In this document: positions 50,824 to 58,971 of the stretch, piece by piece
How the letters are laid out: every line of letters starts with the position of its first letter
Position numbering within the stretch: position 1 is the stretch's first letter
DNA from: Halorubrum sp. CBA1229
GTDB taxonomy: Archaea; Halobacteriota; Halobacteria; Halobacteriales; Haloferacaceae
Direction: 5' to 3'
NCBI RefSeq assembly: GCF_003721435.2
Contig: NZ_CP054585.1
Location: 62,001 to 126,000, forward strand
Length of the DNA stretch: 64,000 nucleotides
Translations under genes and position numbers: made by a program
The notes under the pieces: generated by a model
Databases searched by the model: none
What the model saw: the letters and a program-made list of their open reading frames with translations, nothing else
What the model was told of the DNA's origin: nothing

Positions 50824-50976
50824 CTACCAAACCCGGCCGACGACGATCCGGTGATCGGTCTCCTCGGCGTGCTCTCGCTCTAGGGCCGTCGCCTCGGCGT
50901 CGGACTCGAACAGTCGCTCGACGGAGCAGTCCCGGCAGACGACGTGGTACTTCGCTTCGCGCGTTGCTGGTTCCAT
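50824..50976 (-). CDS. 50-residue zinc-finger-like small protein
   Basis: Too short to be picked up by usual ORF filters. Reads MEPATREAKYHVVCRDCSVE then RLFESDAEATALEREHAEET and DHRIVVGRVW. A C-x2-C pair (CRDC) and a His pair (REHAEETDH) give a C2H2-like potential zinc site, a pattern common in haloarchaeal microproteins that bind nucleic acid or partner proteins. AATAACTA on the minus strand (51003-51010) lies about 30 bases upstream. It fills the gap between the M24 gene (one base away, convergent) and the helicase. Confidence 0.7.
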   Translation of the reverse strand: MEPATREAKYHVVCRDCSVERLFESDAEATALEREHAEETDHRIVVGRVW

Positions 50977-51090
50977 GACCGGAGCTACGGCTCAGTCCGT
51001 CCTAGTTATTCGTCCCATACCGCGTCAAAGGTGCCGTTATCCGGCGTCATCGAGGAGCCTACCGTCGGGATCGGTCGGAACCGTTCGGAG

Positions 51091-53460
51091 TCAATCGCCG
51101 CCGGCGCTCCGCTCGAACCGATCGAGCGCGAGGTCGAGCATGTCCGGGCTCACCGGCTGGTACTCCTCGCGCTCGTGCTCCGGAAGATACTCGCGGACGC
51201 TGTTCCACGACTCGCGGGCGTACCGCGCGTCGAGCAAAACGCGCACCCCGCGCTCGTCCGGCCCCCGGATGACGCGGCCGACCGCCTGCCGGGCCTTCCG
51301 CACCGCCGGCACCGTGAGCGCCGTCTCGAATCCGGACTCGAACCGGCGGTCGTAGGCGGTGATGACCGCTCGCGTTCGGGGCCGCGCCGTGTTGATGATC
51401 GGGACGCCGCAGACGACGGCGGCCGCCAGTCGGTCGCCGCGGTAGTCGACGCCCTCGGTGAGCGTGCCGCGGAGGCTCGTCACGAGCACCTTCCCCTCGC
51501 CGGCGAAGAAGTCGTCTTTCAGCGACTCGGTGGCGCGGTCGCCCGACGACTCGTCGAGCAGCACGGGCTTGTCGAGCCGCTCCGATAGCGACTCGGCCAT
51601 CCACGTCGCCTCCGCGTAGCTCGGCGTGCCCACGAGGACGTTCCCCTCGCGGGCCGCCACCGCCGCGGTCGAGTCCAAGTGCGCCATCCGGGTGTCGTTC
51701 GCCTCGCCCGGCGCGCCGCGGTTCTGGTGGGTGAACTTCGGCGCGTCGACCGCGAAGCTCGCGCGGTTCTCTTCGGGGAAGGAGAGGCCGTACGTCCGTT
51801 CGACGACCGGGCGACCACGCTCCTCGAGGTGGTCGAGCCCGGTCACCTCGCGGAACACGTCCATCGGCTCCAGCGTCGCGCTCATGAGGACGCCGCCGCC
51901 GAACTCGGCGAGCCGGTCGCCGATGGGCTCGCTCGGCAGGCAGTTGTACAGCGCGAGGCTCGCGTTGTACGCGCGCCGCCACGAGTCCGGCGGCGCCGTC
52001 TCGTCCCACGTCCGTTCGAGGTCGATCGCCCGGAAGAACTCCTCGTGGTCCTCGCGGTACCAGGCGTTGAGGGTGCGCCCGACCCCGGGCGCCGCCCGTT
52101 TCTTGTCCTCCTCCTCCAGCGAGTCGAGCACTCGCTTGACCACCGCGCCGACCTGCTGCGCGCGGGCCCAGACGCGGTCGCCGTACCCCTCTCGTTTCGC
52201 CCACGCCGTGATCTCGTCTTCGGCCGGCTCCTCCGGGTCGCGGAGCGCGACCTCGTCGTCGTCGAGCTCCCGCATCGACGCCCGCCAGTCGGGGCGCTCG
52301 CGGTCGAGCCGTTCGGTCACCCGGCGGTCGAGCTCGCCGCGGAGGTCGGCGTAGAACTCGCGGACGGACTCGATCTCCTCGACGGTCACGTCCGCGTCGG
52401 CCAGCTCGCCGCGCACGAGCTCCGCGTCGTCCGACTCCGCCCCCGCAGTCTCGAAGGAGAGCGGCTGGACGACGCGGGTGAGCTCGTTCTCGGCGTCGCG
52501 GAGGCTGGCGTCGGCGACCGCGTCGCTCACGAGGTCCCGGACGCGGGGCTCCAGCATGTGCGCCTCGTCGCAGACGACGAACGTCGCGTCGTCCAGCAGC
52601 GCGCCCGTGAACGTGCCGGTCGTCACCGGATCGAACGCGTGGTAGTAGTTGCCGATCACGACTTCCACCTCGGGGACGAGCGCGCCCATGATCGAGTGAG
52701 GGCAGGAGCCGTGGCCGGCGGCGAGCCGGACCAGTTCGTCGCTGTCGACGTGGCCGAGTTCGGTCACGTCGAACGGGACCGCCTCCGCGGGGTCGCCGTC
52801 CTCCGGGAGGTCGTCGAGGAAGCCGGCGTAGAAGGGGCAGAAATCGGTCCCCTCGTACTCCTCGGTGTCCGGGCGGTAGGGAGTGGGCTCGCCGTCGACG
52901 GAGAGGTAGTCGGCGGCCTCGGCGCCGTCATCGGCGGTCCCGCCGCCGGCGCTCCCTCCCGAGTCCATCAGCCCGACCTGCTGGCTCCGCGCCTCGCTCA
53001 CGAGGTTCGACGTCGTCGTCGCGCCGCCGTCGCCGACGAGGTTCCGGGTGCGCTCGCGGAGCCCCTCGCAGCGCTCGTACACGTTCTCGCGGTCGATCCC
53101 GCCCCGGTTCTCGCGGGCGTACGGGCAGACGTCCGCCTTTCCGACGAGCGTGAGCCCCGAGACCGGGTCGTACCCGTCGGGGAGGTCCGCGTTGATCGCG
53201 TTCAGGTCCGTCTCGAACTGGCGCAGCTGCTGTTTGACGCTCGTGAGGACGAGGACGCGCTCGAAGTCGGAGTCGGGGTCGCGGACGCGGTCGAGCCCGG
53301 CGGTGAGCGCGAGCATCGTCTTGCCGGTCCCGCACGCGCCCTCCAAGGCCAGGAAGCCGCCGTCCTCGGCGGCGTCGACCGCGGCGTCGATCCCGTCGGC
53401 CTGCTCCGGGTACGGCTCCTCGTGGCCGAAGATGTCGGCCCACGGCGGGGGGTTCGTCAC
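51091..53460 (-). CDS. XPD/Rad3-like Fe-S superfamily 2 DNA helicase
   Basis: 789 residues. ATP-dependent 5'-3' DNA helicase. Walker A GACGTGKT (41-48), DEAH box CDEAH (298-302). Four Cys positioned for the 4Fe-4S cluster: Cys112 (ADVCPY), Cys131 (YERCEG), Cys209 (TDFCPF), Cys254 (HGSCPH). Motif III-VI remnants include LMSATLEP, VLVTSLRGTLTEGVDYRGD and RQAVGRVIRGPDERG. A low-complexity Gly/Asp insertion (about 165-205) sits inside the Fe-S domain. Role in repair or replication restart is inferred from the family (XPD/DinG). Confidence 0.92.
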   Translation of the reverse strand: MTNPPPWADIFGHEEPYPEQADGIDAAVDAAEDGGFLALEGACGTGKTMLALTAGLDRVRDPDSDFERVLVLTSVKQQLRQFETDLNAINADLPDGYDPVSGLTLVGKADVCPYARENRGGIDRENVYERCEGLRERTRNLVGDGGATTTSNLVSEARSQQVGLMDSGGSAGGGTADDGAEAADYLSVDGEPTPYRPDTEEYEGTDFCPFYAGFLDDLPEDGDPAEAVPFDVTELGHVDSDELVRLAAGHGSCPHSIMGALVPEVEVVIGNYYHAFDPVTTGTFTGALLDDATFVVCDEAHMLEPRVRDLVSDAVADASLRDAENELTRVVQPLSFETAGAESDDAELVRGELADADVTVEEIESVREFYADLRGELDRRVTERLDRERPDWRASMRELDDDEVALRDPEEPAEDEITAWAKREGYGDRVWARAQQVGAVVKRVLDSLEEEDKKRAAPGVGRTLNAWYREDHEEFFRAIDLERTWDETAPPDSWRRAYNASLALYNCLPSEPIGDRLAEFGGGVLMSATLEPMDVFREVTGLDHLEERGRPVVERTYGLSFPEENRASFAVDAPKFTHQNRGAPGEANDTRMAHLDSTAAVAAREGNVLVGTPSYAEATWMAESLSERLDKPVLLDESSGDRATESLKDDFFAGEGKVLVTSLRGTLTEGVDYRGDRLAAAVVCGVPIINTARPRTRAVITAYDRRFESGFETALTVPAVRKARQAVGRVIRGPDERGVRVLLDARYARESWNSVREYLPEHEREEYQPVSPDMLDLALDRFERSAGGD

Positions 53461-53549
53461 TGTGGCGGCGTAGCTCCCGATCGGAGTTAAACCTTGAGAG
53501 AGCGGCGGCGGGCGGGGGCGTTAACCGGTGTCCCCCTCCCGCGACGCGC

Positions 53550-54206
53550 CTACCCGACGATGTCGTGCAGGTCGGAGAGCCGGTCGATCTCCCAGGTCGG
53601 CCAGACGTTCAGCTCCCAGTCGCGGCGGTGGGGGCGGCGGATGAACGCCGAGTCGATGCCCGCGTTCTCGGCCGCGCGGACGTCGGACTCGTTGTCGCCG
53701 ACGAACAGGGCGTTGCCGGCGTCGAGGTCGCCGAGCGCCTGCTCGATGTAGTGGGGGTTCGGCTTGCGGAGCTGGAGCGAGTGGATCGTGGGCTCGCGGC
53801 CGTACGCGGCGCCGAACCGCTCGAAGCCGTCGAAGTGGTTCACGAGGAAGTCCACGGTCGCCTGCTGGTTCGAGGAGACGATCCCCATCTCCACCTCGAG
53901 GCTCTGGAGCTCGTCGAGGTCGTCGTAGGGGGTCTTCCGCCCCTCGCGGGCCTCCTGCTGTTGGGCCTTCGAGACCACGTCGTCGCGGGTCCGCCAGAAC
54001 GACCCCGGATCGAGGTCGTACGTCTGGCAGACGGTCCCCACGCTGCCGGGGGTCGCACCGATGGTCATGCGCTCTACGTCGTCCGGATCGGGCTCCTCGA
54101 CGCCGCACTCCTCGAACGCGTTCCGGGTCGCATCCCGGAGCACGTCGAAGCGCGTGCGGCCCACGAGGACACCGTCGTTGTCGAACACGACGGTATCGTA
54201 CGTCAT
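53550..54206 (-). CDS. HAD-superfamily hydrolase
   Basis: 218 residues. Phosphatase/phosphoglycolate-phosphatase-like fold. Motif I VVFDNDGVLV with nucleophile Asp9 and Asp11; motif II MGIVSSNQQ; motif III Lys in LRKPNPHYIEQAL; motif IV LFVGDNESDVRAAENAGID. A four-helix cap lies between residues 15 and 90. Small phosphorylated metabolite as substrate; identity unknown. Confidence 0.9.
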   Translation of the reverse strand: MTYDTVVFDNDGVLVGRTRFDVLRDATRNAFEECGVEEPDPDDVERMTIGATPGSVGTVCQTYDLDPGSFWRTRDDVVSKAQQQEAREGRKTPYDDLDELQSLEVEMGIVSSNQQATVDFLVNHFDGFERFGAAYGREPTIHSLQLRKPNPHYIEQALGDLDAGNALFVGDNESDVRAAENAGIDSAFIRRPHRRDWELNVWPTWEIDRLSDLHDIVG

Positions 54207-54300
54207 ACAGTCCGGAGTCGCTCAGCACTTAAAAGGGTTTCACCAACGCCGCGACACGACCGCCGGCTCATTTATATACGTCCGTCCCGCGTCCCGCGGT

Positions 54301-54744
54301 ATGCGCGTCAGCGTCATCGGCGGCAGTTCGGTTCCGCCCGAGACGGCGGCGGTCGCCGAGGAATTGGGCGAACGGCTCGCGAACCGTGGCCACACGGTCG
54401 TCTGTGGCGGTCTCGGCGGCGTGATGGAAGCGGTCTGTCGGGGCGCGCGGGAGGCCGGCGGCGAGACCATCGGCATCTTGCCGACCGATCGGCGGTCGGA
54501 CGCGAACCCGCACGTCACGGTGCCGATCGCGACCGGAATGGGCCACGCCCGCAACGCCGTGGTGGTGATGAACGGCGACGCCGCGATCGCGGTCGACGGC
54601 TCGCACGGCACGCTCTCGGAGATCGGAATGGCGCTCGCCCACGGACGGGCGGTGGCGGGGATCGACACGCATGACGTGCCGGGCCTGGAAGCGGTGGGAT
54701 CGCCCGGCGAAGCGGTCGACTACGTAGAGGAGGCGGTCAGATAG
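54301..54744 (+). CDS. TIGR00725/LOG-like Rossmann protein
   Basis: 147 residues. SLOG-type nucleotide-binding fold: MRVSVIGGSSVPPETAAVAE, VVCGGLGGVMEAVCRGAREA (phosphate loop resembling the GGGxGTME motif of LOG lysine-decarboxylase-like proteins), GETIGILP and DGSHGTLSEIGMAL. Predicted to bind a nucleotide-type ligand; activity not known. CATTTATATACG (54269-54280) is about 25 bases before the ATG, giving a leaderless transcript and confirming this start. Confidence 0.85.
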   Translation: MRVSVIGGSSVPPETAAVAEELGERLANRGHTVVCGGLGGVMEAVCRGAREAGGETIGILPTDRRSDANPHVTVPIATGMGHARNAVVVMNGDAAIAVDGSHGTLSEIGMALAHGRAVAGIDTHDVPGLEAVGSPGEAVDYVEEAVR

Positions 54745-54772
54745 AAACGGACACGCGACGACTCCGACCGCG

Positions 54773-55816
54773 CTACCAGGTGTCGTGGAAGGTGTCGAAC
54801 TCGATCGAGTCGAGCGGCTTCTCGCCGATCGCGGCCTCGTACTCGCCGGGCGTCAGCATCGGCTTGTGGAACCGCGGGCCGTCGTCGGTCGTGATCCGGG
54901 GACAGCCGGTGTTGACGAACGCGTCCATGTCGAAGTTGCGCAGGCGGTCCGGCGTCACCTCGTCCATGGTGATCAGGTAGGCGTTCTCGTTGTTGTCGAC
55001 GATCTCCTGGGCCGTCTCCCACCGGCCCTGGCCGATCTTCGTACAGAAGATGACGCCCCACTTCTCGGCGCCCATCGCCTTGTGGACCGAGGCGTACCGC
55101 TGCTTGAGGAACTGGTCGTGTTCGGCGACCGAGACGGCGTTGTTGACGGGGTCGGCGATGACCACGCGCTTCTCCGGGTGCTCCATCGCGAGTCCGACCG
55201 GGTGGAACTTCCCGCCGCCGACGTACAGCACCTGGTCGGCGTCGATGTCCGCGGAGGCGTAGTTGCAGCCGAGCACCTGCCCCTCTTTGGTGAGCCGATC
55301 GTCGCCGCGACGGGTGTGAACCTCGTAGCCGCGCTCCTCTAACCAGTCGGTCATCTCCTCGAACCGGTTCATGTGCTGGGCCGTGGTGACGAGCCCGACG
55401 TCGGGGTTCTCCTCGGGGTCGTCGAGCTCCTCGTCCAGCGCGTCCTCCATGATCGGGAACGGGTCGACGTTCGAGAAGAGGGGGACGTAGACGATGCTGT
55501 CGGACTCCTTCATCGGCGTGTGGCCGAAGTGGACGAACACGTCCGTCCGACGCATCAGGTACGTGTCGAGGTCGCAGGCGCCGTAGCAGGGCTGCCCGGA
55601 CAGCATGAAGGTGACGTCGTCGGGGGCCACCTCGCGGAGGTCGTCGGCGACCTTCGGGCCGCGGCGCTTGAGTCCCTCGGGGAACTGGAGACCGACCTTG
55701 GAGGCGTCGCGCTCCTCGATGGCCTCGACGATCCGGTCGAGCTCGTAGTCCCACTCGCGGTCGTGTTTCAGGGCCATCCCCGTCTTGGTGAGGTCGCCCT
55801 CCGTGGAGCCGCTCAT
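54773..55816 (-). CDS. dph2: diphthamide synthesis protein Dph2
   Basis: 347 residues. Non-classical radical SAM enzyme that transfers the 3-amino-3-carboxypropyl group to a His of elongation factor 2. Cluster Cys: Cys77/Cys81 (GQPCYGACD), Cys184 (VLGCNYAS) and Cys305 (NTGCPRI). GLQFPEGLKRRGPKVADDL and FGHTPMKESDSIVYVPLFSN are Dph2 signatures. GGTTAAAC (55838-55845) is about 25 bases upstream. With the Dph6-like gene at the right edge, two diphthamide steps are in this window. Confidence 0.95.
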   Translation of the reverse strand: MSGSTEGDLTKTGMALKHDREWDYELDRIVEAIEERDASKVGLQFPEGLKRRGPKVADDLREVAPDDVTFMLSGQPCYGACDLDTYLMRRTDVFVHFGHTPMKESDSIVYVPLFSNVDPFPIMEDALDEELDDPEENPDVGLVTTAQHMNRFEEMTDWLEERGYEVHTRRGDDRLTKEGQVLGCNYASADIDADQVLYVGGGKFHPVGLAMEHPEKRVVIADPVNNAVSVAEHDQFLKQRYASVHKAMGAEKWGVIFCTKIGQGRWETAQEIVDNNENAYLITMDEVTPDRLRNFDMDAFVNTGCPRITTDDGPRFHKPMLTPGEYEAAIGEKPLDSIEFDTFHDTW

Positions 55817-55981
55817 GCACCTGCGTAACGCGGGGGGACGGTTAAACGGCGCGCTCGACGGGTATTCTCGTGATCGTTCGGGATCGAGCGGACTCGAGCG
55901 CGGCCGCCGACCGCTCCGACCGCCACCCCGGCGCTGCCGCGGCCGACGGATACAACTCCGGAGCCGACGAACCGGGGAGAC

Positions 55982-56635
55982 ATGCCCCAGATTCCGCTCG
56001 ACCACGTCCACGTCGCCCCCGACGACGACCCCGAGAACGCGCCCGCGGTCTTCGTCCTCCACGGCCGCGGCGCCGACGAGGAGGACCTGCTGCCCGTGGC
56101 GCGGCACCTGCCCGACGACCTCCACGTGATCAGCCTCCGCGCGCCGGACCCGCTGCAGGGCGGGTACACCTGGTACGAACTCGACCTGTCCGCGGGCGGG
56201 TTAGAGGAGAGCCAGCCCGACGCCGCCGACTTCCGGCGCAGCCTCGATCTGGTCGCCGAGAGCGTCGATGCCGCGGTCGAGTCGTACGCGCTGGACCCCG
56301 ACCGGATCGGACTGCTCGGCTTCAGTCAGGGCGCGATCACGGGCCTCTCGCTCGTCTTGGAGGAGCCTGACCGCTACGCGTGGGTCGTCGCCCTCCACGG
56401 GTACCTCGCGGACGCGCACGCCGACGTCGACCCGGACGGGATCGAGGGGAAGCCGGTCCTCGTCGGTGCCGGAGCGGGCGACCGCGTGATCCCCGAGTCG
56501 CGCTCGGCCGCGGCCGCCGATCGCTTCGAGGAGATCGGCGCCGACGTCACCCGCGGCAGCTACCCGGGCGGGCACGGAATCGGACAGGACGAACTCGCCG
56601 ACGTCGTCGCGTTCGTCGAAGCGCAGGTGGCGTGA
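55982..56635 (+). CDS. phospholipase/carboxylesterase-type alpha/beta hydrolase
   Basis: 217 residues. Ser115 nucleophile in GLLGFSQGA, Asp167 (GAGAGDRVIP) and His198 (PGGHGIGQDE) form the triad; FVLHGRGADEEDLLPVARHL is the oxyanion region. Predicted cytoplasmic esterase or thioesterase of the YpfH/acyl-protein-thioesterase type. Natural substrate unknown. Confidence 0.9.
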   Translation: MPQIPLDHVHVAPDDDPENAPAVFVLHGRGADEEDLLPVARHLPDDLHVISLRAPDPLQGGYTWYELDLSAGGLEESQPDAADFRRSLDLVAESVDAAVESYALDPDRIGLLGFSQGAITGLSLVLEEPDRYAWVVALHGYLADAHADVDPDGIEGKPVLVGAGAGDRVIPESRSAAAADRFEEIGADVTRGSYPGGHGIGQDELADVVAFVEAQVA

Positions 56636-56762
56636 GAGCGCTCCCCGCGGAGGCCCGAGAGGGCGCTTCCCGCGCGGCTACTGCCGGCGCTCCCCGCGAC
56701 CGCTCGCGGCACGGGACCCCCGGCTCCGGCAGGTTCAAACCGCTCCGCGCCAACGGTGGAAC

Positions 56763-57137
56763 ATGAGCGTCGAACAGACCTCCATCGAGGACCTCGGTCG
56801 CGAGCTCGGCGAGCGGATCGCCCGAACCCCCGAGTACGAGCGCTTCGAGGAGGCGCGCGAGGCGGTGCAGCGCGACGAGGAGGTCCAGGCGAAGATCGAC
56901 GAGTTCGAACAGCTCCGCGCGGAGTTCATGCAGGCCCGCGAGACCGGGCAGGCGACGAACTCCGGGCTCCAAGAGGTGCAGGCGAAACAGGACGAGCTCC
57001 ACTCGATGCCCGTCATGCGGGAGTTCCTCGACGCGCAAGACGAGCTGACCGACACCCTCGAAACGGTGAACGAGGCGATCTCGGAGCCCCTCGCGGTCGA
57101 CTTCGGCGGCGAGGCCGGCGGCTGCTGTCAAGACTGA
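56763..57137 (+). CDS. YlbF/YmcA-family helical protein
   Basis: 124 residues, all-helical. LGRELGERIARTPEYERFEE, AREAVQRDEEVQAKIDEFEQ and LRAEFMQARETGQ fit the YlbF/DUF964 family, and MPVMREFLDAQDELTDTLET the C-terminal helix. The tail VDFGGEAGGCCQD carries a Cys pair, as in other haloarchaeal members, which might bind metal or a cluster. In Bacillus, relatives act in an Fe-S complex controlling RNase Y; whether that applies here is unknown. Confidence 0.85.
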   Translation: MSVEQTSIEDLGRELGERIARTPEYERFEEAREAVQRDEEVQAKIDEFEQLRAEFMQARETGQATNSGLQEVQAKQDELHSMPVMREFLDAQDELTDTLETVNEAISEPLAVDFGGEAGGCCQD

Positions 57138-57203
57138 CCGGCCGCGTTCCGACCGCCGGTTCCCGTCCCGTTATTTTTCACCCATAGCGACGCAGCTCGC
57201 CGC

Positions 57204-57872
57204 GTGATCGCAGTCGCCGGCGGCAAGGGCGGGAGCGGCAAGACGACTACGGCCCTCGGGCTCGCGCGGGCGCTGTCGCGTCGGGGCGCGCCCGCGGTCG
57301 CGGCCGACGCCGACTGGGACCTCCCGAACCTCGCTCGGCTGGCGTCGGAGACGGCCGACTCGGACCGGGCCTCGACGACAACGGTGGTCGAGGCGGTTCG
57401 CGGTCGCGGCTCGGTCGATCCCGACCGCTCCGCGCCCACCGTGCTCGCCGCACCGGACGAACCGGATTCCGTCGCCCCCGAGGCGACGTTCGGTGCCCTC
57501 GGAGACGCGGTCCCGGACGAGGCCCCGACGTTCCTCGACTGCCCGGCCGGCGCGTCGCCGGACGCGGCGGCGCCGCTCCGCGCGGCCGACCGGTCGCTCC
57601 TCGTGACGCCGCTCCGGCGAACGGCCCTGCGCGACGCCGCGAAGACGGCCGCGATCGCGCGGCGGCTTGACTGTCCACCCCTCGGTGTCGTGGCCGTTCG
57701 GGCGTCGTCGGTCCCTGAGCCGGTCGCCGACCTGCTCGGCTGCCCCGTACTGGGCCGGGTCCCGACCGCGGCGCCGGCGCCGCTCTCGGACCCGGCCGTT
57801 CGATCGGCGTACGATGACCTCGCGCGGCGGCTCGCCGACGAGTACGGCGCCGGGCGATGGCGGATCGCGTGA
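57204..57872 (+). CDS. ParA/MinD-like P-loop ATPase
   Basis: 222 residues, GTG start. Deviant Walker A GGKGGSGKTTTA at the N-terminus, then AVAADADWDLPNLARL; FLDCPAGASPDAAAPLRAAD replaces the classic Walker B with DCPAG. Lacks the amphipathic membrane helix of MinD. GTTATTTTTC (57170-57179) lies about 28 bases upstream. Its end overlaps the next gene by 16 bases, so the two likely act together. Cellular role unknown (partitioning-like). Confidence 0.85.
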   Translation: MIAVAGGKGGSGKTTTALGLARALSRRGAPAVAADADWDLPNLARLASETADSDRASTTTVVEAVRGRGSVDPDRSAPTVLAAPDEPDSVAPEATFGALGDAVPDEAPTFLDCPAGASPDAAAPLRAADRSLLVTPLRRTALRDAAKTAAIARRLDCPPLGVVAVRASSVPEPVADLLGCPVLGRVPTAAPAPLSDPAVRSAYDDLARRLADEYGAGRWRIA

Positions 57873-58567
57873 CCGTCGACCCCGCCGCCCGCTCGCCGTT
57901 CGGCGGGCACCGACAGAGCCAAACCTCCGGAGCCGGCAGCGATCGTATGGCGCCGCTCCCGACCGGAATCTCGGTGCTGGACAGGGAGTTCGGAGGGGGG
58001 ATCCCGAGCGGCAGCGTCGTCGTGCTGAAGGCGGACCCCGCCAGCCAGTCCGAGCTCATCCTCGACCGGTTCGCTCGGGTCCGCGAGTGTCGGTACCTGA
58101 CGACGGTGCGCTCCGTCGACGCGGTGGAGGACAGCCTCACGCCCGACGGGGAGGAAGACGAGACGGTCGTCCGGGACGCGGGGGGCGACGACCCGGTCGC
58201 GACGGTGTTGGACGCGGCCGCGGAGCTGCCCGACGGCGGAACGGTCGTCGTCGACTCCGTCGAGCCGCTGGAAAGCGAAGACCGATCGGACTACGGCGAG
58301 TTCCTCGGCGAGCTCCGTCGCCACGTCAACGAGGCCGACGGGCTGGCGGTGCTCCACGCGCTCAAGGGGGACGTTCCGGACCGGAACCGCGTCGTCACCG
58401 AGCAGGTCGCGGACGTCGTCTTCGACCTCCGGACCACGGTGACCGGTACCGAGATCGCCAATCGGCTCATCGTGCCCAAGTTCCGCGGCGGCGCGGCGTT
58501 AGAGGAGCCGCTCAAGCTGAAGCTCACCGACTCGGTCTCGGTCGACACGAGCCGGGACATCGCCTGA
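57857..58567 (+). CDS. RecA/KaiC-like (HTR-like) protein with lost P-loop
   Basis: 236 residues. Has the start of a RadA/KaiC domain (PTGISVLDREFGGGIPSGSV), but the Walker A position reads VLKADPASQSELIL with no GKT/S. A Walker B-like VVVDSVEPLESEDRSDYGEF and the rest of the fold remain (GLAVLHALKGDVPDRNRVVT; VADVVFDLRTTVTGTEIANR). Probably a non-hydrolysing partner protein. Overlap with the upstream ParA-like gene suggests joint function. An internal Met (MAPLPTGIS) is an alternative start. Confidence 0.72.
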   Translation: MADRVTVDPAARSPFGGHRQSQTSGAGSDRMAPLPTGISVLDREFGGGIPSGSVVVLKADPASQSELILDRFARVRECRYLTTVRSVDAVEDSLTPDGEEDETVVRDAGGDDPVATVLDAAAELPDGGTVVVDSVEPLESEDRSDYGEFLGELRRHVNEADGLAVLHALKGDVPDRNRVVTEQVADVVFDLRTTVTGTEIANRLIVPKFRGGAALEEPLKLKLTDSVSVDTSRDIA

Positions 58568-58591
58568 GGCTGTCCGGCGTCGAGGTCCCTC

Positions 58592-58852
58592 TCACAGCGC
58601 CGCGCTCGCGGCGACGACGACCGCGCCGGCGAGCGCCGCGGCGGCCGCCCAGTTCCGCGGCTCGTCGAGCGACCCGTACGGGCCGCCCTTGCGGGAGAAG
58701 AGGTAGGCGGCGTACACCGCGAGCGGGACGAGCGTCGGCAACGTCCCCACCTCGACGGCGCCGACGACGCCGGACAGCACCGCGATCGCGATCGTCGTCG
58801 CGCCGGCGCTCGCAGCGACGACGAGGTCGTCGCGCGCACGTTCGAGCTCCAT
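58592..58852 (-). CDS. small three-helix membrane protein
   Basis: 86 residues. Helices at about 18-36 (TTIAIAVLSGVVGAVEV), 38-52 (LPTLVPLAVYAAYLFS) and 68-86 (AAAAALAGAVVVAASA), with a conserved-looking loop RKGGPYGSLDEPRNW. No family recognised; such short proteins recur in haloarchaea. Six bases upstream ends a 14-codon frame that could be a leader but is too short to call. Confidence 0.62.
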   Translation of the reverse strand: MELERARDDLVVAASAGATTIAIAVLSGVVGAVEVGTLPTLVPLAVYAAYLFSRKGGPYGSLDEPRNWAAAAALAGAVVVAASAAL

Positions 58853-58971
58853 CGCTCAGTCGCCCTCCGCGTCGCTCTCCGTCGTCCGATCGGCGCTCAT
58901 GTCTCTGAGTGGGTCGACCGTCGTTCAAAAGGGATCGGTTCGTCGTCCGTCCGAGACGCCGGCGCGGAGAG

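Noticed and set aside
58857..58901. 14-codon frame (MSADRTTESDAEGD) just before the small membrane protein
   Set aside because: Could be a leader peptide, but it is too short and has no support beyond position.
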